Source: Yamagishiella unicocca
Lineage: Eukaryota > Chlorophyta > Chlorophyceae > Chlamydomonadales > Volvocaceae
Direction: 5' to 3'
Assembly: GCA_003116995.1 (NCBI GenBank)
Contig: BDSL01000035.1
Span: forward strand, 806,001 to 870,000
DNA: 64,000 nt
This document shows, one piece after another, positions 1 through 10,767 of the stretch. The notes beneath the pieces were generated by a model that was given only the letters and a program-made list of their open reading frames with translations, did not search any database and was not told where the DNA came from. The position numbers were made by a program, and so were the translations under genes. Position 1 is the first letter of the stretch. Each line of letters starts with the position of its first letter.

Positions 1-248
1 AAAAATGCTCATAGCCCGGGTTGATGAGGGTAGTCTGCGGGGCGTATGGCAGGTGATGGTGTGCAAGTAGTGGTCATGTGGATGCGGCAGCAGGTAGGGC
101 CGTGCGCGCGAGGACAATGACCAACGTACGAGGACCGACATCATGCTTTCGGGCGAGGAGCGGGAAACCAGACACAACTGGCAGTTGTGAGTGCGTTTCC
201 CAGCCGCGCACCTGCTGCTGCCTGCACGCGCAATGTAATTCACTGCGG

Positions 249-1176
249 CTATGCTACCAAGTAAGGTAAGGCAGCGGGAGCGCTATCTATCGTACTGAAT
301 AAATATACTGAAATACTAATGGAGCACGAGAGCCGCACGCTGCGATGCCCTAAGGCTTGTGGCGATGGCCACACAATTCGCACCTCCTGAGTGTCCAGGT
401 CAACGGTCCCAGCTGTCAGGGCGTGGGTGGAGTTGACAGCCCTGAAGGAGAGGAGGTACTTGCGCGTCAGGGGCTGGTTCGCCATACCGACTGCAATGAG
501 AGGTGCGCGGAAGGGCAGCAGCTGGTAGTAGCCGGCGGGAGGGGGAGGCGGTGGGCTGGGCGGAGGGGACGGGGGCTTGGGAGGGTTGGGTGGCGGCGGC
601 CTGGGTGACGGCGGCCTGGGAGGAGGCGACGGCGGCTTGGGGGGCGGGGAGGGCGGCGGCGGCGGCCGAGGCGGCGGCGACGGTGGCCTAGGAGAGGGGG
701 GACGCGGTGACGGTGGCTTGGGGCTAGGCGGCCTTGGCGGGCTTGGCGGACTGGGCGGGCTTGGCGGACTGGGCGGCTCAGGGCTAGGCGGGCTGGGCGG
801 GCTGGGCGGCTCAGGGCTGAGCGGCTCAGGGCTGAGCGGTTCGGGGCTGCCTGGAGGGGCGCCAACCTCCAGCTCCAGGCGCCTTTCAGAGGCCTGTAGG
901 CAGCGCAGATAGGGGGGCAGGCGGCCCGCTATGTGTGACCCTAGCTAGGGGCCACGTCGGCCTGAAGAGGCTTTAGATCCTGCGGACAAGACACACCGCC
1001 TGGAGATGTTGCCCAGGACGTACCTTGCTGACGCCCGCTGTCACGTCCCCGAACTCGCGCGATGCGATCGCACTGGGTCGGCCAGTTGCGAGGTGCAGCA
1101 GGCAGCCGCACAGCAGCACCGATAGCAGGAAGGACGCCGCTGCGGCACCAGGCCGCAACGCACGACAAGTTCGCAT
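249..1176 (-). CDS. secreted Pro-rich (hydroxyproline-rich) cell-wall-type protein
   Basis: Two exons fit: 1176-1024 and 893-249, with a phase-0 intron (donor GTACGT, acceptor CTACAG), giving about 265 aa. The N-terminus reads as a signal peptide, with basic and Ala residues followed by a hydrophobic core (ASFLLSVLLCGCLLHLA). After a short linker comes a tract of about 90 residues of SPEP, PSPP and PPSPPPR units, the extended hinge typical of volvocine extracellular-matrix glycoproteins of the pherophorin/HRGP type. A globular part follows, from GYYQLLPFRAPL to about DTQEVRIVW. I do not see the Cys-rich pherophorin domain, so the subfamily is open. The last 30 or so residues look non-coding in style, and a donor near 305-310 (GTGCGG) could lead to further exons to the left. 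Secretion and matrix location are inferred from the signal peptide and composition. Confidence 0.6.
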
Positions 1177-1239
1177 TGTTTCCAGGCCGATAAGATGCGT
1201 GGCGCAACGTCCCGGTGAGGTGCTGACGTGACCGGGGGA

Positions 1240-2160
1240 AAGCAGGGAACGGACGGGCGATCGAGCGCAGCTCCGCTTCCTTTGAGTCTTTTGTTTCAGA
1301 ACAGATTGCTATTTACAAGAACATGTACATAGATAACATGCCAAAACTATTGGTGGGCTTATATAGCGACTGCGGTAGGAATGATATGACCGCGTGTCGT
1401 GATCAACTTATTGCAACCGACTGCTTTGATAGGACCGTTGGCGGTCTCGTCGAGGCTGGAAAACGAGGCCTACCCGACTTGCCGACTCGTCGGCTTGCCA
1501 TGACTATCGGCAAATCCATATGCACTGCTTGCAAGAATTTCCGTAAACTTAAAATTGGAAAGGAGGTTTTGGGCTGTCCAATCCAGTGTAGCGGCGGAAA
1601 CATTTTGGATCCGCATTTCATCCCACCGCTTCGCAACAGGGCAAGCAGCCTCTCCAGCACTTGTCAGGTTCTTTATGCGGTCGGCATAGGGCTTGCAGCT
1701 GGCACGCGGTTGTTTCGACTCCCGTAAGATCTACCCACCATCACTAGTCCGGTTGATCTGCTGCCGCCGGACTGGCGCCTGGTCCTGTCGCCATACCTTA
1801 TTCAAGCATACTTACCTGGCCCGTTTCTCGAGGTGGTCCCCATGGCCTCGGTTACACGGTCGGACTTCGCCTTGCACTTTGCGAGGACCTTCCGTGGTCG
1901 GCCCTTCGGGTGTCCGGCAGGGCTAAATTTTTGTTAGGCTGAGGATCCGCGCACTGCGCGACCTCGGCACCCAGTCACAAAATAAGTTCCTCACGTTCTC
2001 CTAAGAAATATTTATTTCACGTGTCGCGTCCAGAACTTGGGGATCAGCAGTCTCACTCTCTGGCATACGGTCGGTCAAGTCAATGCGAATACCGATGCAT
2101 ATCTGGCTGAATCGACCCCGCGTGGCTACTGGATGCTGAACAACAAACAGGGGCAAACTC
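1240..2160. other. intergenic stretch, nothing recognised
   Basis: This is noticeably less GC-rich than its surroundings. It holds one open frame (1323-1727, +) that resembles no family I know and shows no splice sites or codon style like its neighbours. I see no gene here. Confidence 0.4.
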
Positions 2161-2757
2161 TATCTGTCCCATGCCATGGCAAGGATGCATGAAAGGCACC
2201 AGGACGCATCAGGATGTAGGGAGTCGTGCCCACAGCCATGTTACAGATGATGTGTTAAATTTGTGTTACCGCCCAGTAAGCCCAGTAGCGTTCGCCACCC
2301 AAACATTTAACCAAGTCAAAATAATTGGATCCCCCATAGTAGTACTTGTGAGTTCAGCGGGGGATGATTGCATGAGGGCGCCTTCACTGTCACTACCGTC
2401 TGTGGGTACCCACTCACCTGCGGCTACACCACCTGCACACAGATTATGCAGGGGGGGCCCAGATCAGGGCAGGGCATCCGCATCGGAGCTGTAGCGTATT
2501 GCAGCCCCCTTTGCGTAGGCAGCATCAACGAGGCCGACCCGAGCCTGCAGGACCTGTCACAGCAAGCCCGCCCATTTCGTGATCCAGGTCGGCGAGTGGA
2601 TCAGGAGTAGTATTGCATGCCGACACAGCCGGAGTAGCCGTGCACCGCGTCCTCCAGCTGGGCCTGCATGCTACACCTCTCCTGGATCCACTCGCCGACA
2701 TGAAACAAAAACTCCGATTGCTTTTGACACATGGCAAGACACCCAATCATGATGGTT

Positions 2758-3480
2758 GTTGTAACGGTTACAGTGGGTTCCAGACCAAGAGGTAGAACCA
2801 TCGGGCGCATCGCCTGACACTGAACAAGACGGAGGAAACAAATACCGACATGCACCGAAACAAAGGCAAACCACCAGAACACCAAGTTGCCAGGCCGTAG
2901 GCATACAGAGCAGCAGCCAGCACCCCAGGGGGAATTTGCACTAGAGGCTCCCCTATCAGGAACTGGCCGCCAACCAACCTAACAGCCCAGCACCCGACGA
3001 ACCAGTGAAGCGCCGCAACGATGCAAACATCGGAACCCGCCACCTCTCATCCCATAAGGCACGGACCCCTAGCAGGGCTCAACACGCCTATATAGCCAGA
3101 AAGTATGAAGCACGGGAAACCCCGCTCCCCAAGACAACCCGAGCCGATCAGGAATCCACCAGTACCTCAGCCGGTCCCCCGCACACAAGGCGATTGGCGA
3201 CAACCCGCAAGAAAGGATGCCGAGGCCCCACTGCATCCCAGCCTTTCTGGGGAAGCCCCAGCGCAGCAAAGCCCCTCAAAAGGGCCCAAAACTCCACCAC
3301 CCCACGGCGAACGGCGCGATCCAGAAGACCACTACCCGGAGTAAGAGGGGGACCACCAGCCCCCGCCCTTTTCAAGGCCGCGGCCATAAAACGGCGCCCC
3401 ACCTCCATGGCAGTAATAGCCGCCAGGACTACGACATCCCAGACGCAGGACTGGGATGTCGTAGTCCTGGCGGCTATTAC
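2758..3480 (-). mobile_element. LINE (non-LTR retrotransposon) copy 1, 5'-truncated
   Basis: The sequence matches 5058-5800 almost base for base over about 700 bp, in the same orientation. On the minus strand it reads the end of a coding region (WALLRGFAALGLP, then PRHPFLRVVANRL), a 3' UTR of about 500 bp and a 3' terminus ending CTGTAACCGTTACAACAACC. The same terminus recurs at 5058 and 45930, which defines the element's 3' end. The 5' side stops near 3455 and turns into a fold-back. 5' truncation with a shared 3' end is the usual result of target-primed reverse transcription. Confidence 0.75.
3413..3480. repeat. perfect 30-bp palindrome, 8-bp loop
   Basis: Arms 3413-3442 and 3451-3480 are perfect reverse complements separated by ACGCAGGA. 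The left arm and loop match the LINE body (compare 5740-5785). The right arm is a re-copied inverted piece at the truncated 5' end of LINE copy 1. Confidence 0.9.
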
Positions 3481-3788
3481 TCATGGTGGTGGCCTTCATG
3501 CTTGTCGGCAATGACACAGCTGACCTGGGGCGTGAGTACCAAGCGGGTCACGTCCCACTCATCCCCCTTCATCGCGCACGGAATGGGCGGGCGTGCTGTG
3601 ACAGGTCCTGCAGGTTCGGGTCGGCCTCGTTGATGCTGCCTACGCAAAGGGGGCTGCAATACGCTACAGCTCCGATGCGGATGCCCTGCCCTGATCTGGG
3701 CCCCCCCTGCATAATCTGTGTGCAGGTGGTCTGGCCATAGGCGGGAAAGCCATCAGCCGAATGAAGACGGGGGGGCTGATGGGGATGG

Positions 3789-4216
3789 TCAGACCGCACC
3801 GGCAGCAGCCTTCAGCTCCTGCGGACGCACGCCCACCGTGAAGCTGGTCACTGGCACATCCTCACGCAGTGTCGGGAAGAGAGCGGCGAACTTGTGGTCC
3901 CGTTGCCCAATGTTCCGGTACATGCAGAGCAAATGCTGAATGGTTGGGCTGCTAATCTCCATAATCCCCAGCGCTGAACCCGCGCGGCACATGGCATTGG
4001 CGCCACCTAAGCGGATGCCGCAATACGGACCGCCTTTATCAGAACCGCGATGAACACCAGCGCCACCAGGCTGCCAGGCCGCCACCCCCACCCCCCCACC
4101 TTATATTTCTTTTCTTTTACACAGCTCCGACAGGCCGCCTCCACAGGTTTGCCGGTAGTCAGTTCCAGTGCTCCAGCATGCGCCCACAAAATTGGTGTCC
4201 GACGACCATGCGCCAA
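3789..4216 (-). pseudogene. decayed transposon ORF, weak tyrosine-recombinase-like motif
   Basis: Two open stretches on the minus strand (from about 4216 to 4100, and 4091-3789) read like one protein. The first holds HGRRTPILWAHAG and a CRSCVKEKKYK patch. The second holds CGIRLGGANAMCRAG, then CMYRNIG and SFTVGVRPQEL. The R-x-GGA-x-AM-x-x-AG pattern followed about 25 residues on by a Tyr recalls the R..GGA..AL..AG...Y box of DIRS/PAT and Crypton-type tyrosine recombinases, which are known in volvocine algae. The two parts are joined by a G-rich gap of only about 29 nt, too short for a normal intron, so a frameshift is likely. The family assignment is tentative. Confidence 0.3.
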
Positions 4217-4263
4217 CTATCCCGTCCCGCCGTTGCGTAAAACGGTTTTTATACACCCAACCC

Positions 4264-4815
4264 CTATCCTGTCCCGTCGTGTAAAACGGTGTTTACCATT
4301 TGCTCAGTACTAGCCCCGGACTGGAGGGGAGACACGCTCCACGACCGCTTGTATGCAGACGGGGCGCCGCCTCCTGCTAGGTACTGATGAAATAGAGGCG
4401 TTCGCAACAACTCCCTGTGCCAGGACTGCCGGCTCCTCGGTCGACCGCTCGCCACACGACATGGACGCGGCCCCAGTCCCCAGAGTGGCGCCGCGTGCCA
4501 TAATTGTCGGTGCCAGTGTCTGCACGTCGTCAGAGTTGTGCCCTCCATCCGTGCCGTTGTTCCCATAGCCTGCGGCGAAATCACAGCAGGGCGCGTGGAG
4601 TTGGAATCGGCGCTGATGGTTGGCGAGCTCCGATGGGCAGTCGTTTCTGCGGCATTGCCCCTACACGCGTCACACTGGATCCACACCACATGACCACCAG
4701 CAGGCATACAGGTTGGTCCCACGTCACACGTTTCTACAGCCATGCCCCCTAAAGAATGGCCCTCCGTGCCTATGCCGCTTTGCCTCGCAGATGGCCGGTA
4801 TAGACACTTTCGCAA
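4264..4815 (-). other. unassigned open frames next to the transposon debris
   Basis: Overlapping minus-strand frames here (one with CDVGPTCMPAGGHVVW and IQCDACRG, the other with APTIMARGATLGTGAASM) look partly coding, as if one gene were split by a frameshift near 4520. No domain is recognised. They may belong to the element at 3789-4216. Downstream, 4214-4303 holds two imperfect copies of a segment around GTAAAACGGT. Confidence 0.25.
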
Positions 4816-5057
4816 CCGCGAATGGGTGAATGAATGTGTATGTAAAGCTCATAACCGACCATGATACCTTGCGCAACTGCTCCCATGCCACAGCTCACCG
4901 TCGGCGACTTCACCGAACGGATGCTCGTCGGCGGCGCCGAGGCGCGATGGTGCGTCGCTGCCGCGTCTCGCTCGACATGCTGTAAGGCCATCCCTGGGCA
5001 CGGCGAAAGGGTGGCACCGGCATCCTTCGGCGTGGCGGATGCTATTGACGCTGCCAG

Positions 5058-7275
5058 GTTGTTGTAACGGTTACAGTGGGTTCCAGACCAAGAGGTAGAA
5101 CCATCGGGCGCATCGCCTGACACTGAACAAGACGGAGGAAACAAGTACCGACATGCACCGAAACAAAGGCAAACCACCAGAACACTAAATTGATAATTGA
5201 CAGGCCGTAGGCATACAGAGCAGCAGCCAGCACCCCAGGGGGAATTTGCACTAGAGGCTCCCCTATCAGGAACTGGCCACCAACCAACCTAACAGCCCAA
5301 CACCCGACGAACCAGTGAAGCGCCGCAACGATGCAAACATCGGAACCCGCCACCTCTCATCCCATAAGGCACGGACGCCTAGCAGGGCTCAACACGCCTA
5401 TATAGCCAGAAAGTATGAAGCACGGGATACCCCGCTCCCCAAGACAACCCGAGCCGATCAGGAATCCACCAGTACCCGTTACAACAACCTCAGCCGGTCC
5501 CCCGCACACAAGGCGATTGGCGACAACCCGCAAGAAGGGATGCCGAGGCCCCATTGCATCCCAGCCTTTCTGGGGAAGCCCCAGCGCAGCAAAGCCCCTC
5601 AAAAGGGCCCAAAACTCCACCACCCCACAGCGAACGGCACGATCCAGAAGTAAGACCACTACCCGGAGTATGAGGGGGACCACCAGCCCCCGCCCTTTTC
5701 AAGGCCGCGGCCATAAACCGGCGCCCCACCTCCATGGCAGTAATAGCCGCCAGGACTACTACATCCCAAACGCAGGACTGTACCCCGGTAGGTGCTTGCA
5801 CCAACCAAACTTGCGCCCGTGTCACCCCTGCACCGAGCTGGGTCTCGAGTTGGGCAATCACTGCTTGAGCCACCGGGCAGAACCAAAAGTGGTGTAAGCG
5901 GGGGGTACCCGCCCCTGGAGACTCTCCAGCCGGCACACCGCACCCACAAGGGGCTGCTGCTGCCGTCCGCATATGAGAGTTCCCGAGGAGGGGGATCCCA
6001 TCCACAGCCAACCGCCACCATCCCTCCTTATAAGCCGGCTCCCACTTCATGCCAGACCAGAGCCGCAGGAACACTTGCTGCAAGGCATTCAGGGCCGCTG
6101 GCAGGACAGGCCCGGTACCCCCAAGCGCTTCGCGCACAAATTTCTCATGCGCGGCCCGCCGGGCGTCCGCAAACTCGACCAATTGCACAGCCGTCCCAAC
6201 CCGAACAGTCATATCCCGCAGCGCCAGCGGCTCCCCCCCGCCCAACCGCCACCCCAACCGTGCGGTGAGCATGGACCCCACTTCCTCTATCCCAGGTAGA
6301 ACGTGGGGTATACCCTGGGAGGAAACCGGCATCACCAGTGCCGCTGCTTGCTTCCACGGGGTTGGCACCTCAGCTAGCAACGCTTCCAGCGCCCCCGTAC
6401 ATTCCCGCCACCGATCAAGCCCCAGAAACGTCTTCGCTGCTCTTGACCGCGGATCTAAGACTCGGACGACGAGCCCCCGCCATCCCGCTGGCCATGCCGT
6501 CTGCACCGCCGCCTCGGACGCAACTAAGAAGTCCCGAAGTGCATCACGAGCCGCCAGAACATCGCCCAACGTCTTAATGGCCCAGCACCCCACCAGTTCT
6601 GGGTGTAAGTATTCCAAGCCCGGCCTCCTGTCTACCACCATCTGCCCAGACTGGCAGGCTGGGAGGAGCGGGTTGCCCCAAATCGGCACGTGTACACACC
6701 ACGGGCCTGGCACCAGCGGCTCGCTAGCGATGTCTTGTACCGGGGGCAAAGCCGCGAGCGCCGTGATCACCCGTCGGATATCAGCCGGCATCTCGTCCGC
6801 TCCCATCCACGGACCCCTGCCTTGTGCTGTGAGCAGATTCAGAGGTCCAAACGCCGGATGCACCCCCATCAGGTAAATGCTAAGGCAGCTGACCCATGGG
6901 GGCCGGCGCTCCCGGGGGCCCGCCATTGCCAGTACAAAACGCAGGGCCCAACCAGCCCAGCGCGCCCGTACGTGCTCCTTGAGGGCAATGGCCCCAAAGC
7001 CCCCGAGGGATGGGTGCCCGACCAGCAGCCGCTGTGGGATGCCAGGTATGCCAGGTATGCCAGGTATGCCAGGTATGCCAGGTATGCCAGGTATGCCAGG
7101 TAAGGCATTTCACGCACATCCGACACAGGCTGTGGTAAATTACGCGGCACCCACGCGACGAATTCCAACAACAATCCCTGGCGTGTCCATTGGGCAGCTC
7201 GTTACGCATGGCAGTAATCCGGTGTCGGCAGGTGTCGGAAGGGCACATACGCCAGCAAGCGGCGCCTAGGCACAC
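5058..7275 (-). mobile_element. LINE copy 2, 5'-truncated, with end of the pol-like ORF
   Basis: The 3' terminus at 5058 is the same as in copy 1, and the element then extends upstream on the minus strand through a long open frame (to 6926) and a decayed part to about 7275. The frame holds a zinc-finger-like block near its end: CGCGVPAGE, about 12 residues on LHHFWFCPVAQAV, then WDVVVLAAITAMEVGRRFM. That spacing (CxC...HxxxxxC) fits the zf-RVT-like region at the C-terminus of LINE reverse transcriptases. The RT core itself is missing, as expected for a truncated copy. Compared with copy 1 it carries small extra pieces: TAAG at about 5651, which shifts the frame, ATTGATAA-like at about 5188, and 13 nt at about 5477. 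Confidence 0.7.
7039..7101. repeat. 9-bp tandem repeat, 7 units (ATGCCAGGT)
   Basis: Seven perfect copies stand in a row. The unit is a multiple of three, so on the minus strand it reads as a Tyr-Leu-Ala repeat inside the decayed 5' part of LINE copy 2. Confidence 0.95.
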
Positions 7276-7279
7276 GCGC

Positions 7280-10200
7280 GAGCTGCGTAACGTCTAATAG
7301 AGAAGCGACCCCTGGGTCCGACAGCTGATTTCCGCCAGATCCCAAGACCCCCACGCTTATCTCGACTCGTGAATGAGACTTGCACTGGTGATGAAGTCGA
7401 GCTAACAGATTGTTGAGGCGACCTCCGGACGAGGGGATGCTGCCTGTGCTAGGTTTCGAAAGCGCCCTAGAGCCTCCGAAACCATCCTCGCTCTATGAGG
7501 TGCGCGGACGGACCAAGCCAGGAAGGGAAACCACAACAGTATACCGTCGACGAAGAGCGATCACGAATGCGGAAGGGGGATCCCGACAGAGGTCTGTGTC
7601 GCACCGTACCGCAGCAGCCTACATGCAATGGGTATTTCAATATACGATCACCTTGCACTGCCCCGCTGAACTAATATAAGGTAGGTATCGAAACGTCTCT
7701 GCCGGTGATGTGCGCGGTCGGCAAGACAATTGTAGGCATTATGACTAGAATATTGCTTCGGCCCCGCTGACATGCGCGATGCAGCTGCTATGGAGCCCCA
7801 GTGCAATTGGCGGCACCGCTGCCTGTGCTGATGTTGGATGGCTGGTGCTGTTGACGCTGTCGCTGCGCCTTGCCTGGTGATGCAACCAAGCACTGCGTTT
7901 CCCGAACTGCGTCTTCCGTGGGGACCGTGAGGAGGGGACGGCAGACGTGCGGGCGGAGTGCGAGTGATGGAGAGGGCGGAGTAATTTGCGTTGCTGTCCT
8001 CCCTCCGCCCTCGGGTCGTTCAAAGAGCCAGGCTGTTGCCAAGTACGGCGCCTAAGCTGCACACTTGCCCCCGGCAAAGCCCAAGGTCAGCTTGGCAGCA
8101 GCAGTCGCGCCGTCAGTTGCCCCACGGTCCTCTGCCAGCACGGCAATCAATCGCTAGCAAGTCATATAAGGCAAAAACTGCTGTCGCGTGTAGGCCTTGC
8201 TATCGACTTGAAAATGTGCTGGATCGGAAACCCCGCCTCGGGCCAGTGGCCCCAAATGTGTGCCTTTCCTAAACGAGTTCTTTGCGGACGAGAGCGACAC
8301 GTCGGCGAGGTGTCAAACGCGCAAGCTACGGTTTCCCACACATCCCACTTCGTGCCACAAATCGTACCTCTCGCGACTGCACGATACACTAAACGCAGCG
8401 CGCTCCTGCCCTTCAGGGTCGCAACTCAACACCTGCATGGGGAATGCGCACTGGACTGCTCACAGCCAACCTCAATGAGACGTAAACTGCCCGCGTTACG
8501 GTAACCAGCGACCGCCCTCCACAGTGCGCGCTCCAACAAGATTGCACACGTGCTCTGACGGAGTTCTGGCGGAGGCGAGGCAACGGACTCAATGGAGGGC
8601 ACGGATTAACCAGTACATGAGCATCTCACGTATGGGCGAAGACGCAAAGATATCAAAACCTCAGCTTCCCCCCTTATATTGCGCTGCCGCCCCACCTCGC
8701 GGCGAAGGGCGTTTCAAGCAACGCTCTCGGCCGGGACGACACGCCATCCGTCAACGATCCGTCATTCTCTTAAACCCTCGACGGACACAACTAGGGAACG
8801 CCTCGTCAGTAAAACACGTGCACCGGGAATGTTCAACGGCTGATGAGGGTTCGATAGGAAATTGGAATTTCAGGAAACGTACGGCTAGACCTGAGGCCCG
8901 CGGGGCTTCCACGTGATGCCGTACACATGCCACCGCTGCGGCTGGAACATAAAACTCATATCGTGCCATGACGCGGGAAACAACGCGGTCCGGGCTGGAC
9001 CGGGCTCCGCGCGGGTGCCGCAACACCCCCAGCAACACCCCCAGCAACACCCTTTCGAGCTAAGATAGAAGCAGGAACAAGGGACATATAACTGTACACC
9101 GTAAACGGGTTCACAGCTTCGGATCGCCATCCTTCGCATCAGAAGCCGGGTGAGGATTATTCCCATATGGGTCCGCTGGCGGTCTTGAGACAGCGCCCAC
9201 GGCCCCACCATGATGCGACCAATGGCTTCAGCCACCAGCAGCACCCTATGACTCCCGACAGCGGGGGAGCTAGGTGGGCTCATCGGAGAGCACCATGGAT
9301 CCTTGGTGGGATAGGACCAGACGGAGGAAACGTGCCATACACACACGCGCGTGTCACCGCACCCTGCGGCGCACCCCGGCATCTGTGACACGCCTCTGCT
9401 GGCTAGTGAGGTTACGGAATGTCAGTACCCACACCTTCGCGTGCTGCTCCTTGCTCTTCAAATATTGCTACGATCACCATACCCCACATCTCTCAAATGC
9501 AGGCTTACATGCCCCCCCACCCGGGCTTCCTCTCTAGCCCGGGCTTTACCTCGAACCCGAGCGCCCCCCCCCAACACCAGCCTGCAACCGCACCAACGCA
9601 GCCCCCGCCGCTATGCGCGGCGGCGCTGCTGACAAACGCGCCCTCACAACAAGCATTCACGACTTAAAACTGTGCCACCTCCCTTTAAAACTGTGCCACC
9701 TTTTTTTACTGTGCCACCTCCCTTCTTGCTTGCCATCCGCACCGCGCCGCCCTGCAACCCATGACCGACAAGCCCCCGCCTCCCCCGCCTCCAAGCAGCC
9801 CAGCAGCCCCGCCGCCCTCCAACAGAGCTCACACAGGCAAGGCGGGCGACCGGGCGGCCGCAGCCGACGGGGCAGCCGCAGGCGTTGCATGCACACCTCA
9901 CTGCCGGTACATCCGCTCCTCCTCCCCACCCCGGCCGCAATACACTCACAGCGCCAACGGTGCCACAGACGCAAATAACGCACAGCATCAGATGACGCCG
10001 CCAATCCTCCAGCATTTGTGGCGGCGGGATCCTCCCTGCGCTTCCGCGCCCACTCGCATTCGAGCCGCTCATAGGGCCCGGCAGCTGCCTCATGCCGGCG
10101 CACCCCTGCCTGCTCCCGGCGTCCTCTCCACCTTCACCTTCCTCTCTCTCCCCCCTTCCCCCGATGCAACGCAACGCAACGCAGATCGCAAGTACTCTGG

Positions 10201-10760
10201 ACGGGTGCAGTACATGTGTACGACGCAAATAAGCGACCCGCCGGCATGATCGCACCCACACGTGTGCCCACCATGCCCCCAATACACCCAGCATCCGACG
10301 ACCCCTCCCCCGCCACCCTCCCCAGACGCCCCCCCCCGAGGGCGGGGTAGAGGGGCTGGGGGGCGCACCGCGATCACAGGATCGCGGCCAAGGCGATCAA
10401 TAGCGTCGAGGATGCATCGCTCTGAACCGCACTGCACCGCACCGCACTGCACTGCACTGCATTGCACGCATGCTCATCCTCATGCACTTGCCCCTCCTCC
10501 GAGCTGAATGCAGGTTTGGCAGTTCGTACGACCACACAATGACAGGCAACACCACACCACACCATGTCAGTCACCGAGGGACCCCCGGCGCGGGGGCAAA
10601 GCCACCGACTCGGCGCGAGGCCACAACCGGAAACCCCCCCGCCCGGGGGCATTAGGCACTAGGCACTACGCACTACGCACTAGGCGCTAGGCGGCTCGCG
10701 TCAGCCGCCACCACCGCCATCACCATTGCCGCCGCAGCCGCAGCCGCAGCGGTGGCGCAG
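7280..10760. other. intergenic stretch without a supported gene
   Basis: No frame here shows splice sites or a family I know. Short repeats occur: CCCCAGCAACAC at 9025-9050, CTGTGCCACCT three times at 9669-9720, a CACTG/CACCG run at 10430-10465, and a run of TAGGCACTA/TACGCACTA units at 10650-10690. The minus-strand frame 10103-9657 begins with a fairly charged stretch (YERLECEWARKRRED) but ends in repeat-derived residues, so I leave it uncalled. The distal part next to 10768 is probably 3' UTR of the transporter. Confidence 0.5.
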
Positions 10761-10767
10761 CGGTCGC

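Larger units (their letters stand above)
2432..3735. repeat. long inverted repeat flanking LINE copy 1
   Basis: About 150 bp at 2432-2580 is repeated in inverted orientation at 3572-3735 with only a few mismatches. Both arms read as the same open frame (start TTCTQIMQGGPRSGQG, later SPLCVGSINEADP). The substitutions I can see between the arms are few (Ser/Asn and Gln/His). The LINE fragment at 2758-3480 lies between the arms. A smaller imperfect inverted repeat (about 2590-2608 with 2680-2700, around GGCGAGTGGATC) lies inside. The arms look like part of an older element of unknown family. Confidence 0.7.

Noticed and set aside
1323..1727. 134-aa plus-strand frame
   Set aside because: No recognisable motif, no splice context, and codon style unlike the real genes here.
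9657..10103. 148-aa minus-strand frame
   Set aside because: The end is translated simple repeat (RWHS units), and no ordered domain or splice sites support it.
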